Shown piece after piece: positions 16,181 to 25,125 of a DNA stretch of 36,708 bases. A program made the translations under genes and the position numbers. The notes below the pieces were generated by a model. That model saw only the letters and a program-made list of their open reading frames with translations, was not told where the DNA came from and did no database searches. The stretch comes from an uncultured Chitinophagaceae bacterium (GTDB lineage Bacteria; Bacteroidota; Bacteroidia; Chitinophagales; Chitinophagaceae), in contig CAIVCF010000170.1 in NCBI GenBank assembly GCA_903904335.1, positions 1 to 36,708 of the forward strand, given 5' to 3'. The stretch's first letter is position 1. Every line of letters begins with the position of its first letter.

Positions 16181-17246
16181 CATCCATGTTGATTATATCA
16201 TTCTCGGACAGGGTATCACCGGCACTTTTCTAAGTTATTATTTACAAAAAGCAGGGAAGAAAATCATAGTGATCGATGATGCTGAAATCTTTACTGCATC
16301 TCGTATTGCAAGCGGTGTGATCAACCCTGTTACAGGCAGGCGTGTTGTTGAAACATGGATGATCAACGATATCATGCCTTTTGCTGTAAATGCTTATCTG
16401 CAATTGGGAAATGAAATCAATGAATCGGTTATTCAGCAATGCAATGTGTTAAGTTTTCATGCAAGTGTACAAATGAAACAGGCATTTGAAGATCGTTTGC
16501 CTGATGATCATAAATATTTGCGCACACCATTAAACGAAGAATCATTACATCAATATTTTAATTTTTATCTTGGTGTGGGAGAAACCAATCCCTGCTATTT
16601 AGCGGATATTCAAATACTCTTATTGAGTTGGAAAAAAAAATTGCTCAACGATAATTTATTACTCGAAGAAAAATTTGATTGGGCAGATTGCATCATAACA
16701 GAAAACAACATCACTTATAAAAATATCGTTGCTGAAAAAATAATTTGTTGTGAAGGTTCGGCAGGTGTTCACAATCCTTATTTTACTTTATTGCCTTATG
16801 CAAAAAATAAAGGCGAAGTGATCATTGCAGAAATCCCTGATCTTCCAAGAACAAATATTTATAAACAAGGATTAACAATAGTACCCTGGAAAGAAAATTT
16901 ATTCTGGATCGGTTCACCATACGAATGGAATTATTCCGATACCAATCCAACAGCAGCATTTAAAATAAAAACACAATTACAATTACAGCAATGGTTAAAA
17001 TTGCCGTATAAAATTTTAGATCACTGGGCCGCTGAAAGACCCGCCAATGTTGAGCGACGGCCATTTGTAGGTTTGCATCCTTTAATGCCTTCTGTTGGTA
17101 TTTTAAACGGCATGGGAACCAAAGGTTGCTCGCTTGCTCCTTTCTTTGCAAACGAACTAACAGAATATCTTATCAACAACGCTCCTATCAATCCATTGGC
17201 AGATGTGAGAAGATTCTCAAAAGTTTTATCCCGCTCAATTTCATGA
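16173..17246 (+). CDS. FAD-dependent oxidoreductase (DAO family)
   Basis: A 357-residue flavoprotein of the D-amino-acid oxidase/glycine oxidase type. The FAD dinucleotide-binding motif is at the very start (VDYIILGQGITGTFLSYYL), followed by a short FAD-ribose segment IIVIDDAE. ASRIASGVINPVTGRR corresponds to the second conserved DAO motif. A late AAERPANVERRPFVGLHP and LNGMGTKGCSLAPFFA close the FAD site, as in this family. The substrate amine is unknown. Its start lies inside the end of the A2M-like gene (8-bp overlap), so the two are co-transcribed, an odd pairing of a secreted and a cytoplasmic protein. Confidence 0.85.
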   Translation: MSNIHVDYIILGQGITGTFLSYYLQKAGKKIIVIDDAEIFTASRIASGVINPVTGRRVVETWMINDIMPFAVNAYLQLGNEINESVIQQCNVLSFHASVQMKQAFEDRLPDDHKYLRTPLNEESLHQYFNFYLGVGETNPCYLADIQILLLSWKKKLLNDNLLLEEKFDWADCIITENNITYKNIVAEKIICCEGSAGVHNPYFTLLPYAKNKGEVIIAEIPDLPRTNIYKQGLTIVPWKENLFWIGSPYEWNYSDTNPTAAFKIKTQLQLQQWLKLPYKILDHWAAERPANVERRPFVGLHPLMPSVGILNGMGTKGCSLAPFFANELTEYLINNAPINPLADVRRFSKVLSRSIS

Positions 17247-17287
17247 TTTCTTATTTTTAGTTTTTCGCACTAAAATTCAAGAGAACC

Positions 17288-17695
17288 ATGAACAATACCC
17301 CAACCGAAGCTAATTACAGTATTCCGCTCAGTTATCGCAAAATGGAAAACCTTCATATTGTTTTCTGGTTATTTAAAGATATCAGTTGGTGCATGATCTG
17401 GCGACCATTGGGCATTGCCATGATTTTTCCAACTTTGATCATTTCAATAGTCATCGCATATCGAACCAGACAATACATGAGTGAATTATGCCATAATGTT
17501 GCTATCAGTTTTTGGATCACTGCCAATGCCTATTGGATGCTGAGTGAATTTTTTAAAATAGATGCTGATGTTGTTTACGGCGAAATCACGTATAAACATC
17601 TTGCCATCATTCCTTTTGCGATCGGGATTTTATTGCTTGGTTTTTATTATCTGATCTGGAAACCAAAACACCATAACGAGTTAGAAACGATGTAA
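17288..17695 (+). CDS. small integral membrane protein of unknown function
   Basis: A 135-residue protein with about four hydrophobic segments: ISWCMIWRPLGIAMIFPTLIIS, an adjoining IVIAYR end, VAISFWITANAYWMLSEFF and IIPFAIGILLLGFYYLIW. Aromatic residues (Trp, Tyr) are frequent at the membrane borders. The N-terminal ~20 residues and the last ten (KHHNELETM) are polar. No family recognised. It lies 41 bp after the FAD enzyme on the same strand, so it may belong to that operon, and ends 10 bp before the convergent MFS gene. Confidence 0.72.
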   Translation: MNNTPTEANYSIPLSYRKMENLHIVFWLFKDISWCMIWRPLGIAMIFPTLIISIVIAYRTRQYMSELCHNVAISFWITANAYWMLSEFFKIDADVVYGEITYKHLAIIPFAIGILLLGFYYLIWKPKHHNELETM

Positions 17696-17705
17696 AAAAT
17701 AATTT

Positions 17706-18854
17706 TTATTCTTCTTTCAATCTCGGCGCCATAAAATAAATACTGGCACCCAAACAGGCAATAACAGTAAATGAAATACGCAAACTAAATGCTTGCGCAA
17801 TATACCCGATGAGAGGCGGTCCCATTAAAAATCCGATAAAGCCAATGCTCGAAACAGCAGCAATAGCAAGGCTTGGCGCCATTTTTGTCGATCTTCCTGC
17901 CATCGCATAACACAGCGGCACTATTGCTGAAACTCCAAATCCCACCATTAAAAACCCTATTGTTGCTGTGATGATATATGGAAATAAAACGGACACTACT
18001 AATCCTGATGTGATTACGATTCCGCTCAACTGCAATACTTTTTTCGCACCGAACTTGATGATGAGTTTATCGCCAATAAATCTACCTGTTGCCATCGCAC
18101 TCATAAAAGAAACATAACCCAATGTTCTTAATTGTGCTGATGCAGCAATTACTTTCACAAAATAAACACCACTCCAGTCAAACATCGTTCCTTCGCAAAC
18201 CATACTTCCGAATGTGATAAATCCGATCACCAATAAATAAGTATCCGGTCTTACAAATAATTTGCTTTTATGTTTTGTTTTCACTTCATTTTTAAATGTA
18301 AAAGGATAAATACAAAATGCAATAGCCAAACCAACCGCACTCACCCACAAATAATGATACAAAGGATCGATGCTCATGCTCACCATAAATGTTCCGATCA
18401 ATGCACCGCTGAATCCGCCTAAACTCCATAAACCATGAAAGGAAGCCATGATGCTTCTTCCATACAATGATTCAATAGAAACAGCTTGTGTGTTTACACA
18501 GATATTCATCATATTACCGGTAACGCCGAAAAAATACAATTGAATAGCCAATGCCAGACTGCTGTTTGCCATACCAATACCTATCATTGAAACAGGGAAT
18601 AACATTGTTGCAAGAAATAAAATATTTCTACTCCCGAATTTTGCTACTAAATAACCTGATAGCGGCAAGCCGCTCATCGAACCCGCCGGTAATGCAAATA
18701 ATACCGAACCCAATGCCGCATCACTCAAATGCAAATGCGATTGTATATCGGGTATTCGGCTGGCCCAGCTTGCAAAACGAAGTCCTGATAAAAAAAAGAA
18801 AAAAGCCAAAGCAAATCGGTTCCTTCTTAACTCTGATATGTTTATTGGTTGCAT
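17706..18854 (-). CDS. MFS transporter
   Basis: A 382-residue inner-membrane transporter with about twelve hydrophobic segments. The N-terminal helices read LAFFFFLSGLRFASWASRIPDIQ, and the typical MFS loop between helices 2 and 3 is GYLVAKFGSRNILFLA. A second similar half begins with LRTLGYVSFMSAMATGRFIGDKLIIKFGAK. The 'WASRIPDIQ' opening and overall order recall the YbjJ-like branch of the MFS; the substrate is unknown. It is convergent with the small membrane protein (gap 10 bp) and divergent from aspS, with a ~200-bp region rich in short repeats between. Confidence 0.88.
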   Translation of the reverse strand: MQPINISELRRNRFALAFFFFLSGLRFASWASRIPDIQSHLHLSDAALGSVLFALPAGSMSGLPLSGYLVAKFGSRNILFLATMLFPVSMIGIGMANSSLALAIQLYFFGVTGNMMNICVNTQAVSIESLYGRSIMASFHGLWSLGGFSGALIGTFMVSMSIDPLYHYLWVSAVGLAIAFCIYPFTFKNEVKTKHKSKLFVRPDTYLLVIGFITFGSMVCEGTMFDWSGVYFVKVIAASAQLRTLGYVSFMSAMATGRFIGDKLIIKFGAKKVLQLSGIVITSGLVVSVLFPYIITATIGFLMVGFGVSAIVPLCYAMAGRSTKMAPSLAIAAVSSIGFIGFLMGPPLIGYIAQAFSLRISFTVIACLGASIYFMAPRLKEE

Positions 18855-18926
18855 GCTTATGCTGCAAAGATGAAACTTTAATGCTTAACTAACGCAGTTT
18901 ACACCTTAGCAAAAGCCCATTTCGCC

Positions 18927-18934
18927 TATATTTG
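18927..18934 (+). promoter_or_regulatory. TAnnTTTG -7 box, probable aspS promoter
   Basis: TATATTTG fits the Bacteroidota -7 consensus exactly. Transcription from here would leave a leader of roughly 115 nt before the aspS ATG at 19058, and the leader would include the word-repeat tract. Confidence 0.4.
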
Positions 18935-18950
18935 CAGCCCAATTAAGACC

Positions 18951-19057
18951 ATGTATGATGGCTGATGTAAGATGTATGATTTACGAATTCTTACAAATCT
19001 AACATCAGAAATCAGACATTAAAATCATAAATCTCAAATCATAAATTATAAATAAAA
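18951..19057. repeat. AT-rich word-repeat tract in the aspS leader
   Basis: The tract is built of related short words: ATGTATGAT at 18951-18959 and 18972-18980, then CTGATGT (18962-18968) with its complement ACATCAG (19002-19008), and several ATCATAAAT-type words up to the start codon. ATCTAACATCA (18997-19007) recurs in reverse at the rarA stop (26389-26399). It looks like an interspersed repeat family and not like unique leader sequence. Confidence 0.5.
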
Positions 19058-20923
19058 ATGTATCGTTCTCATACTTGTGGTGAATTAAGGATCGGTGATG
19101 TAAACAAAGAAGTAACATTATCAGGCTGGGTGCAGACTGTTAGGAAATTTGGCGCCATCACTTTTGTTGATCTGCGTGACCGTTACGGCATCACACAATT
19201 ATTATTTGGCGAAAGTTTGCAAAGTGAATTAGATGCAAATCCTTTGGGCCGTGAATTTGTGTTACAGGCAAAAGGAAAAGTGAATGAACGCAGCAATAAA
19301 AATGCAAATATTGCAACAGGTGAGATTGAAATTGTGGTGAGTGAATTTAAAATATTAAATAAATCTGCTGTTCCTCCTTTTACGATTCAGGATGATACGG
19401 ATGGTGGCGATGATCTGCGAATGAAATATCGTTACCTGGATCTGCGCAGAAATGCAGTGAAGAAAAATTTAGAATTGCGTTACGCAGTGGGTCGTTCCAC
19501 CAGAAATTATTTACACGAAAATAATTTCATGGATATTGAAACACCATTCTTGATTAAATCAACTCCCGAAGGTGCAAGAGATTTTGTGGTGCCATCAAGA
19601 ATGAATCCGGGGCAATTTTATGCATTACCTCAATCACCACAAACATTCAAGCAATTGTTGATGGTGAGTGGTTACGACCGTTATTATCAGATCGTGAAAT
19701 GCTTTCGTGACGAGGATCTGAGAGCTGATCGTCAGCCTGAATTCACGCAGATAGATTGTGAAATGAGTTTTGTAGAACAGGAAGATATTTTAAACATGTT
19801 TGAAGGTTTGGTAAAACGAATTTTTAAAGATGTCAAGAATATTGATTACACAGAAAAGGTGGAACGCATGAGTTGGGAAGAAGCGATGTGGCAGTTTGGA
19901 AATGATAAGCCCGACATCCGTTTCGGTATGAAGATCTGCAATTTAAAATTTCCGCAACATATTTTTCCAACAAAAGAAGATCAATCATCATTAATCAGCG
20001 CTGCTGATTTTAAAGTATTCGATGAAGCTGAAACTGTTGTTGCCATTGCTGTTCCCGGTTGCAGCGAATACACTCGCAAACAAACAGATGAAATAACTGA
20101 ATGGGTAAAACGTCCGCAAATCGGCATGAAAGGTCTGGTAACGATTAAGTGCAATGCCGACGGTACTTTTAAAAGCAGCGTTGATAAATTTTATACTGAA
20201 GAAAAATTAAAAGCGATTGCTGTTGCAACAAGTGCCAATGCAGGTGATCTAATTTTAATTTTAGCCGGTGCCGAAGAAAGAACCAGAAAAGCCATCAGTG
20301 AACTGCGTTTGGAAATGGGTAAACGTTTGGGCTTCAGAAAAGATAATGAATTCAAACTTTTATGGGTATTGGATTTTCCATTGTTTGAGTTTGCTTTGGA
20401 AGATCAGGATGGTGGTGGTGCAGGCCGTTGGGTAGCAAGGCATCATCCGTTCACAAGTCCGAAGCCTGATCATATTAATATCATGATCAACAATCATCCT
20501 AAAGTTGCAGACTTAGATAAATATTTAGAACATCCGTATGCCGGCATTAAAGCCAATGCGTATGATATGGTGTTGAACGGAAATGAAATTGGTGGTGGTT
20601 CTATCAGAATTTTTCAAAGAGAATTACAAGAAAAAATGTTTGCAGCTTTGGGAATGAATGAAGCTGAACAACAACATAAGTTTGGGTTTCTATTAGGTGC
20701 TTTTGAATATGGTGCTCCTCCGCATGGCGGACTGGCATTTGGTTTTGATCGCTTGTGTGCCATATTAGGCGGCAGTGAAAGTATCAGAGATTTTATTGCA
20801 TTTCCTAAAAATAATTCAGGAAGAGATGTGATGTTGGATGCACCTTCAACGATTGATGCAAAACAGTTTGATGAGTTGCAGATAAAGTTGGATTTGAAAC
20901 CCCCAACCCCTAAAGGGGAGTAA
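19058..20923 (+). CDS. aspS: aspartate-tRNA ligase
   Basis: A 621-residue class II synthetase that charges tRNA-Asp. The anticodon-binding OB domain is at ~1-110 ([21 protein letters not shown]). Class II motif 2 is seen as [19 protein letters not shown] (~212-230). The bacterial GAD insertion lies at ~290-410, and motif 3, [13 protein letters not shown], at ~562-574. It is somewhat longer than the E. coli enzyme (590). The last ~8 residues (KPPTPKGE) are encoded by a palindromic CCCC-TAAA-GGGG element, not by a conserved tail; the conserved protein ends around DELQIKLDL. Its own terminator follows. Confidence 0.96.
   Translation: MYRSHTCGELRIGDVNKEVTLSGWVQTVRKFGAITFVDLRDRYGITQLLFGESLQSELDANPLGREFVLQAKGKVNERSNKNANIATGEIEIVVSEFKILNKSAVPPFTIQDDTDGGDDLRMKYRYLDLRRNAVKKNLELRYAVGRSTRNYLHENNFMDIETPFLIKSTPEGARDFVVPSRMNPGQFYALPQSPQTFKQLLMVSGYDRYYQIVKCFRDEDLRADRQPEFTQIDCEMSFVEQEDILNMFEGLVKRIFKDVKNIDYTEKVERMSWEEAMWQFGNDKPDIRFGMKICNLKFPQHIFPTKEDQSSLISAADFKVFDEAETVVAIAVPGCSEYTRKQTDEITEWVKRPQIGMKGLVTIKCNADGTFKSSVDKFYTEEKLKAIAVATSANAGDLILILAGAEERTRKAISELRLEMGKRLGFRKDNEFKLLWVLDFPLFEFALEDQDGGGAGRWVARHHPFTSPKPDHINIMINNHPKVADLDKYLEHPYAGIKANAYDMVLNGNEIGGGSIRIFQRELQEKMFAALGMNEAEQQHKFGFLLGAFEYGAPPHGGLAFGFDRLCAILGGSESIRDFIAFPKNNSGRDVMLDAPSTIDAKQFDELQIKLDLKPPTPKGE
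20897..20920 (+). repeat. C/G-rich palindromic element forming the 3' end of aspS
   Basis: CCCC (20907-20910), TAAA and GGGG (20915-20918) form a compact hairpin preceded by a further CCCCC-AA run, in an otherwise AT-rich setting. It encodes the last residues of AspS just before the TAA at 20921. Confidence 0.55.
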
Positions 20924-20940
20924 GAAATAGTTTGGCTAAT

Positions 20941-20975
20941 AAAAAAACCTGTTGAAAGAATCAATAGGTTTTTTT
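20941..20975 (+). terminator. terminator after aspS
   Basis: 15-nt arms (20941-20955, 20961-20975) with one G-U pair and a 5-nt loop, ending in T's, 18 nt after the aspS stop. Confidence 0.82.
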
Positions 20976-21117
20976 ATTTTAATATGTTTCATTTCATAAT
21001 TAAATAGAATCTTTTTACTTCTTTCTCATTTTTTCCTATATTGAGCCAATGAACGATTGCTCACCATTCCGATGGTGATGCAATTTTTTTATTTCTGCCA
21101 AAAAACAAGACCCGCGT

Positions 21118-22563
21118 ATGACCTGCGAAGAGCTATTGAAACAATACTTCTTATATCCCGGTGTATGGGATGAAATGAATAATAACAATAGTATTCGTTC
21201 GCAATACAAAAAAGTGGTTGATGCATTGCAGCATTTTGATGTGGCTGCTTTACAGCATAAAGACAGGATCGCAGAAGAACTTTTCATGAATCAGGGAATC
21301 ACATTTACCGTATACAGCGATAATGCCGGTATCGAGAGGATCTTTCCATTTGATATTATTCCGAGAATCATTACAGCTGCAGAATGGGACCATATTGAAA
21401 AAGGAATCAACCAACGTTTAAGAGCATTGAATCTTTTTCTGAAAGATATTTACAATGAACAACTCATACTCAAAGACAAAATTGTTCCTGCCGAACTCAT
21501 TGCTTCCTGTCCGCATTACACAAGAGAAGTATTCGGCATCAAAGTGCCCCATGATATTTATGTGCATATCAGCGGTATTGATTTAATTCGCGGTGATGAT
21601 GGTACTTTTTATATTCTCGAAGATAATTTGCGTACTCCAAGCGGTGTAAGTTATATGCTCGAAAACAGAGAAGTCACCAAACGTATCTTCCCCGAAATGC
21701 TCGCAGAAAATAAAGTGCGGATGGTAAATAATTATCCGTTGTTATTGCATCAGATATTATTATCCTTAGCTCCGCAGCAGATCTCAAACCCAACCGTAGC
21801 ATTGCTTACACCGGGTGTGTTTAATTCGGCTTATTACGAACATACATTCCTGGCACGTCAAATGGGAATTGATCTGGTAGAGGGAAGAGACCTTGTTGTC
21901 GATAATCATAAAGTGTTTATGAAAACAACAAATGGTTTGCAACAAGTGCATGTTATTTACAGAAGAGTGGATGATGAATTTTTGGATCCTTTGGTTTTCA
22001 GACCCGATAGTGCCTTAGGTGTTCCGGGTTTAATTGGTGCGTACAGAAAAGGAAATGTTGCCATTGTAAATGCCATGGGTAATGGTGTGGCAGATGATAA
22101 AGCAGTATATGCTTATGTTCCAAACATGATCAGATATTATTTGAATGAAGAACCCATTTTGCCCAATGTTCCTACTTATCAAATGGGTGATACAGAAGCG
22201 AGAAAATATGTGTTTGATAATATTCACAATATGGTGATCAAACGCACGAACCAATCCGGTGGTTACGGAATGTTGATGGGCAACAGTGCACAAGAAAAAG
22301 AAATTGAAGAATTTGAAAAAGCAGTGGAAAATGATCCGCGAAGTTTTATTGCACAACCCATCATTAAATTATCAACCGTTCCTTGTTTTCTGGATGGAAA
22401 ATTTGTGGCCAGGCATGTTGATCTCCGTCCTTATGCATTGTGCGGACCGGATGGCGTTAAAATTGTTCCCGGCGGATTAACAAGGGTTGCATTGAAAGAA
22501 GGTTCATTGGTTGTTAATTCATCGCAAGGGGGCGGAAGTAAAGACACATGGGTGGTTGATTAG
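21118..22563 (+). CDS. circularly permuted ATP-grasp type 2 protein
   Basis: A 481-residue member of the circularly permuted ATP-grasp family (DUF404/DUF407 type), predicted to ligate or modify a peptide using ATP. Family hallmarks are RALNLFLKDIYNEQLIL (~101-117), GTFYILEDNLRTPSGVSYML (~162-181), RTNQSGGYGMLMG (~377-389), DLRPYALCGPDGVKIVPGG (~443-461) and the ending LVVNSSQGGGSKDTWVVD. Length is typical. It is first in a three-gene cassette with the alpha-E and transglutaminase-like genes (47- and 10-bp gaps). The natural substrate is not established in the family as far as I know. The cell location is probably the cytoplasm. Confidence 0.92.
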   Translation: MTCEELLKQYFLYPGVWDEMNNNNSIRSQYKKVVDALQHFDVAALQHKDRIAEELFMNQGITFTVYSDNAGIERIFPFDIIPRIITAAEWDHIEKGINQRLRALNLFLKDIYNEQLILKDKIVPAELIASCPHYTREVFGIKVPHDIYVHISGIDLIRGDDGTFYILEDNLRTPSGVSYMLENREVTKRIFPEMLAENKVRMVNNYPLLLHQILLSLAPQQISNPTVALLTPGVFNSAYYEHTFLARQMGIDLVEGRDLVVDNHKVFMKTTNGLQQVHVIYRRVDDEFLDPLVFRPDSALGVPGLIGAYRKGNVAIVNAMGNGVADDKAVYAYVPNMIRYYLNEEPILPNVPTYQMGDTEARKYVFDNIHNMVIKRTNQSGGYGMLMGNSAQEKEIEEFEKAVENDPRSFIAQPIIKLSTVPCFLDGKFVARHVDLRPYALCGPDGVKIVPGGLTRVALKEGSLVVNSSQGGGSKDTWVVD

Positions 22564-22569
22564 TTTCAA

Positions 22570-22593
22570 ATTACTAATTCATAATTTTTAATT
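22570..22593. repeat. AT-rich word shared with the tract at 27931
   Basis: This 24-nt stretch matches 27931-27954 at 21 of 24 positions, both beginning ATTACTAATT. It fills the gap between the ATP-grasp and alpha-E genes. Confidence 0.45.
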
Positions 22594-22610
22594 TATAATT
22601 ATCAAGATAA

Positions 22611-23552
22611 ATGTTAAGTAGGACTGCAGATTCAATGTTTTGGCTGAACCGCTACATGGAGCGAAGCGATGGATTATTGCGTGGCATCAAAACACATTAT
22701 ATTCTTTTGCTCGATAAAGGTGTGAATGAAAATCTGACCTGGCGGCCTATGCTGGAAATCTTTACCACCTGCAATGAAGAAGATGTATTGTCATTGGAAC
22801 ACAACACAGAAGCAGCTTTACAGAAATTAATATCCGATACCGATAATTTAAATTCTTTAAAAATTTTAATTACAAGAGCAAGAGAAAATGCAAGAGGTAT
22901 GCAGGATCATATTACCAAAGAAGTGTGGGAGCAGGTAAACCAGATGTATCACCTCATTAATCATTCAGCTCCTGATTCTCATTTAAGGGGATTTGAAGCC
23001 ATTAAAACGATTGATTCATTAACCAATGAATGCATCTTATACAACGGCGTTGCCGATACCACCATGCCACGCGGAATGGGATGGAATTTTATGAGCCTTG
23101 GCAAATACATTGAGCGATGTTTATTGACCATTGAAATGACGAATAAGTATTACAGCCTGATCGATTATACACTCGAAGAAGAAAAAGATATTTTACAATG
23201 GCGGCCGATGTTGTTGGCATTATCGGGTTATGAACTGCACCTCAAAACATATCGAAGCAGTGAACATAACCTGAATGCATTGCACCAGGTTTTATTTAAT
23301 GAAAATTTTACACGCAGTGTTTTATACACATTGCTAAGGGTGGATAAATATTTTAAAGAAGTGACAAAAGACAATAACAGCGAAGAAAAAGAGGCATTGA
23401 CCAAATGTTTGGGAAGGTTAGTAAGTAAATTGCAATACACCGATTTTGAGTCGATCAATCAGCTTACTTTGCAGAAATTCCTGAGCGAAACAAGAAAAGA
23501 ATTAGTGGAGTTCAGTAAAATGTTGGCGCAGTGTTTCTTTTCTTATTCCTAA
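22611..23552 (+). CDS. alpha-E domain protein
   Basis: A 313-residue all-helical protein of the alpha-E (DUF403) family. The diagnostic opening is MLSRTADSMFWLNRYMERSD. The internal repeat-like segments ITRARENARGMQDHITKEVW (~87-106) and GMGWNFMSLGKYIERC (~155-170) are typical of the family. No enzymatic motif is visible. It stands between the ATP-grasp and transglutaminase-like genes, and this order is widely conserved, so it is probably a partner of the ligase. It ends 10 bp before the transglutaminase-like gene. Confidence 0.92.
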   Translation: MLSRTADSMFWLNRYMERSDGLLRGIKTHYILLLDKGVNENLTWRPMLEIFTTCNEEDVLSLEHNTEAALQKLISDTDNLNSLKILITRARENARGMQDHITKEVWEQVNQMYHLINHSAPDSHLRGFEAIKTIDSLTNECILYNGVADTTMPRGMGWNFMSLGKYIERCLLTIEMTNKYYSLIDYTLEEEKDILQWRPMLLALSGYELHLKTYRSSEHNLNALHQVLFNENFTRSVLYTLLRVDKYFKEVTKDNNSEEKEALTKCLGRLVSKLQYTDFESINQLTLQKFLSETRKELVEFSKMLAQCFFSYS

Positions 23553-23562
23553 CTGAATTATT

Positions 23563-24513
23563 ATGCCGATTTTCAGAATACATCACATCACAAAATACGA
23601 GTACGACAGGCCGGTAAAAGAAAGTACCAACGAAATAAAAATATTTCCTTATCAATGTAATGATCAGGAAGTCTTGCAACATCAGTTAGATATTACAGGA
23701 GAACCCGAAATATTTCAATATCAGGATTATTGGGGAAATAAGATCGGTTTATTTAATGTGCTGGCACCGCATAAATCATTGATTATCGAAAGTCAGTTGA
23801 TCATCCGCACTACTTTACCCGAAGCATTTACGATTAATTTTATTTCGGGCTTTGATGAATTAAAAGAAGAAATAAAAGATAACCTGCAACTATTGGAACT
23901 GGCAAGGGCAGATACCATCAAATCGCAAAACAGCATTGATGAGATCATTACCATTTTAGATCCTTCTGATAAAAGTGTTGCCGAAACCGTAAAGAGCTGC
24001 AGTGAATTTATTTTTACTTATTTCAAATACATCAAAGGCATCACAACTATTGAAACTACCGTTGATGAAATTTTAGAACACCGTTCCGGTGTTTGTCAGG
24101 ACTTTGCACATGTGATGCTGCAAATACTGCGAACATTGAATATACCTTCCAGATATGTGAGTGGATATATTTGTCCCAACAAAAACGGGATGCGTGGTGA
24201 AGGTGCCACACATGCTTGGGTGGAGGCTTATATACCGGGTTATGGTTGGGCAGGTGTTGATCCTACCAATAATGTTTGGGTAACAAATACACACGTAAAA
24301 CTCGCTGTAGGCAATCATTTCAACGATTGCACACCTGCAAAGGGAACATTCAAGGGACCTGCCCGGCAAAAATTATCGGTTTATGTTTCTGTTGGTTATG
24401 AAGACGGGCATGTGTTTGAAGAAAAAACAAATGTACAAATGCTTACGGTTGCTGATAATGAAAAAGAATTGTTGATCGATGAAAATTTTATGGGGCAACA
24501 ACAGCAGCAATAA
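23563..24513 (+). CDS. transglutaminase-like cysteine protease family protein
   Basis: A 316-residue cytoplasmic protein without a signal peptide. An N-terminal beta domain (~1-95, PIFRIHHITKYEYDRPVKES) is the bacterial transglutaminase N-domain. The papain-like catalytic core follows, with the nucleophile Cys in RSGVCQDFAHVML (~174-186), His in ATHAWVEAY (~215-223) and Asp in AGVDPTNN (~229-236), so the triad is complete. The final ~50 residues include GPARQKLSVYVSVGYEDGH. It ends with a short GQQQQQ tail. Third gene of the cassette; likely hydrolyses or forms isopeptide-type bonds on the ligase product (inference). Confidence 0.92.
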   Translation: MPIFRIHHITKYEYDRPVKESTNEIKIFPYQCNDQEVLQHQLDITGEPEIFQYQDYWGNKIGLFNVLAPHKSLIIESQLIIRTTLPEAFTINFISGFDELKEEIKDNLQLLELARADTIKSQNSIDEIITILDPSDKSVAETVKSCSEFIFTYFKYIKGITTIETTVDEILEHRSGVCQDFAHVMLQILRTLNIPSRYVSGYICPNKNGMRGEGATHAWVEAYIPGYGWAGVDPTNNVWVTNTHVKLAVGNHFNDCTPAKGTFKGPARQKLSVYVSVGYEDGHVFEEKTNVQMLTVADNEKELLIDENFMGQQQQQ

Positions 24514-24586
24514 AATCAGATGCTTTCATTCTCAAATAAAATCAAACTCAAAAAAATAATGCATCTTGCAGTTATAAATTATTTAA

Positions 24587-25087
24587 ATGAACGGACACAA
24601 CGCATATAAAACGATCAGTTATATTTTATTGATCATTGGTGGCTTATTCGGATTTATGTGCTTTATCATGTTCTTCATGGCATTAGCAAATCCTTCTATA
24701 TTATTGCCTGTTATAATTATGATGGCAGTTGTTGCATATATCATTCTGAGTTTTATTTTTTTTAATAAGGGCATGTTACAGCTAAAGAAATTGAACCCTT
24801 CCTTGAGAAGCTGGATCAAAACCACTTCTTATTTTACTTTGTTTTTTTCTGTGAATATTTTGATCTCCGGCATTGTGTATTTATATAATCCTGTAAACCT
24901 TGCAGTGTTGATGGAACAAGGCTTTGCTGCACAAAAAGACATGCCGAAAGTATCTCCCGAATTCATTAATGGTGTTTTCAAGGGTACTTTATATTTCATG
25001 ATCTTTTTTGCCACCACACTGCTCATTCATGTTTTTGAGACCTTTAAGTTTCTGAAACTGTATGCAAATCTGTTCGAAAAGGAATAA
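24587..25087 (+). CDS. four-helix membrane protein, DUF5362-like
   Basis: A 166-residue membrane protein with four hydrophobic segments: ISYILLIIGGLFGFMCFIMFF, ILLPVIIMMAVVAYIILSFIFF, TTSYFTLFFSVNILISGIVYLY and GTLYFMIFFATTLLIHVFETF. The short cytoplasmic end is KFLKLYANLFEKE. It resembles small Bacteroidota membrane proteins of the DUF5362 type, but that is uncertain. It follows the transglutaminase-like gene by 73 bp and precedes rarA by 38 bp on the same strand, so it may be read through from the cassette. Confidence 0.7.
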   Translation: MNGHNAYKTISYILLIIGGLFGFMCFIMFFMALANPSILLPVIIMMAVVAYIILSFIFFNKGMLQLKKLNPSLRSWIKTTSYFTLFFSVNILISGIVYLYNPVNLAVLMEQGFAAQKDMPKVSPEFINGVFKGTLYFMIFFATTLLIHVFETFKFLKLYANLFEKE

Positions 25088-25125
25088 GTATTTTAAACGC
25101 TGGGCTTTTTCCTTAATTTTCCATT

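Noticed and set aside
20614-20964. 116-codon minus-strand frame
   Set aside because: Antisense shadow of the aspS catalytic end.
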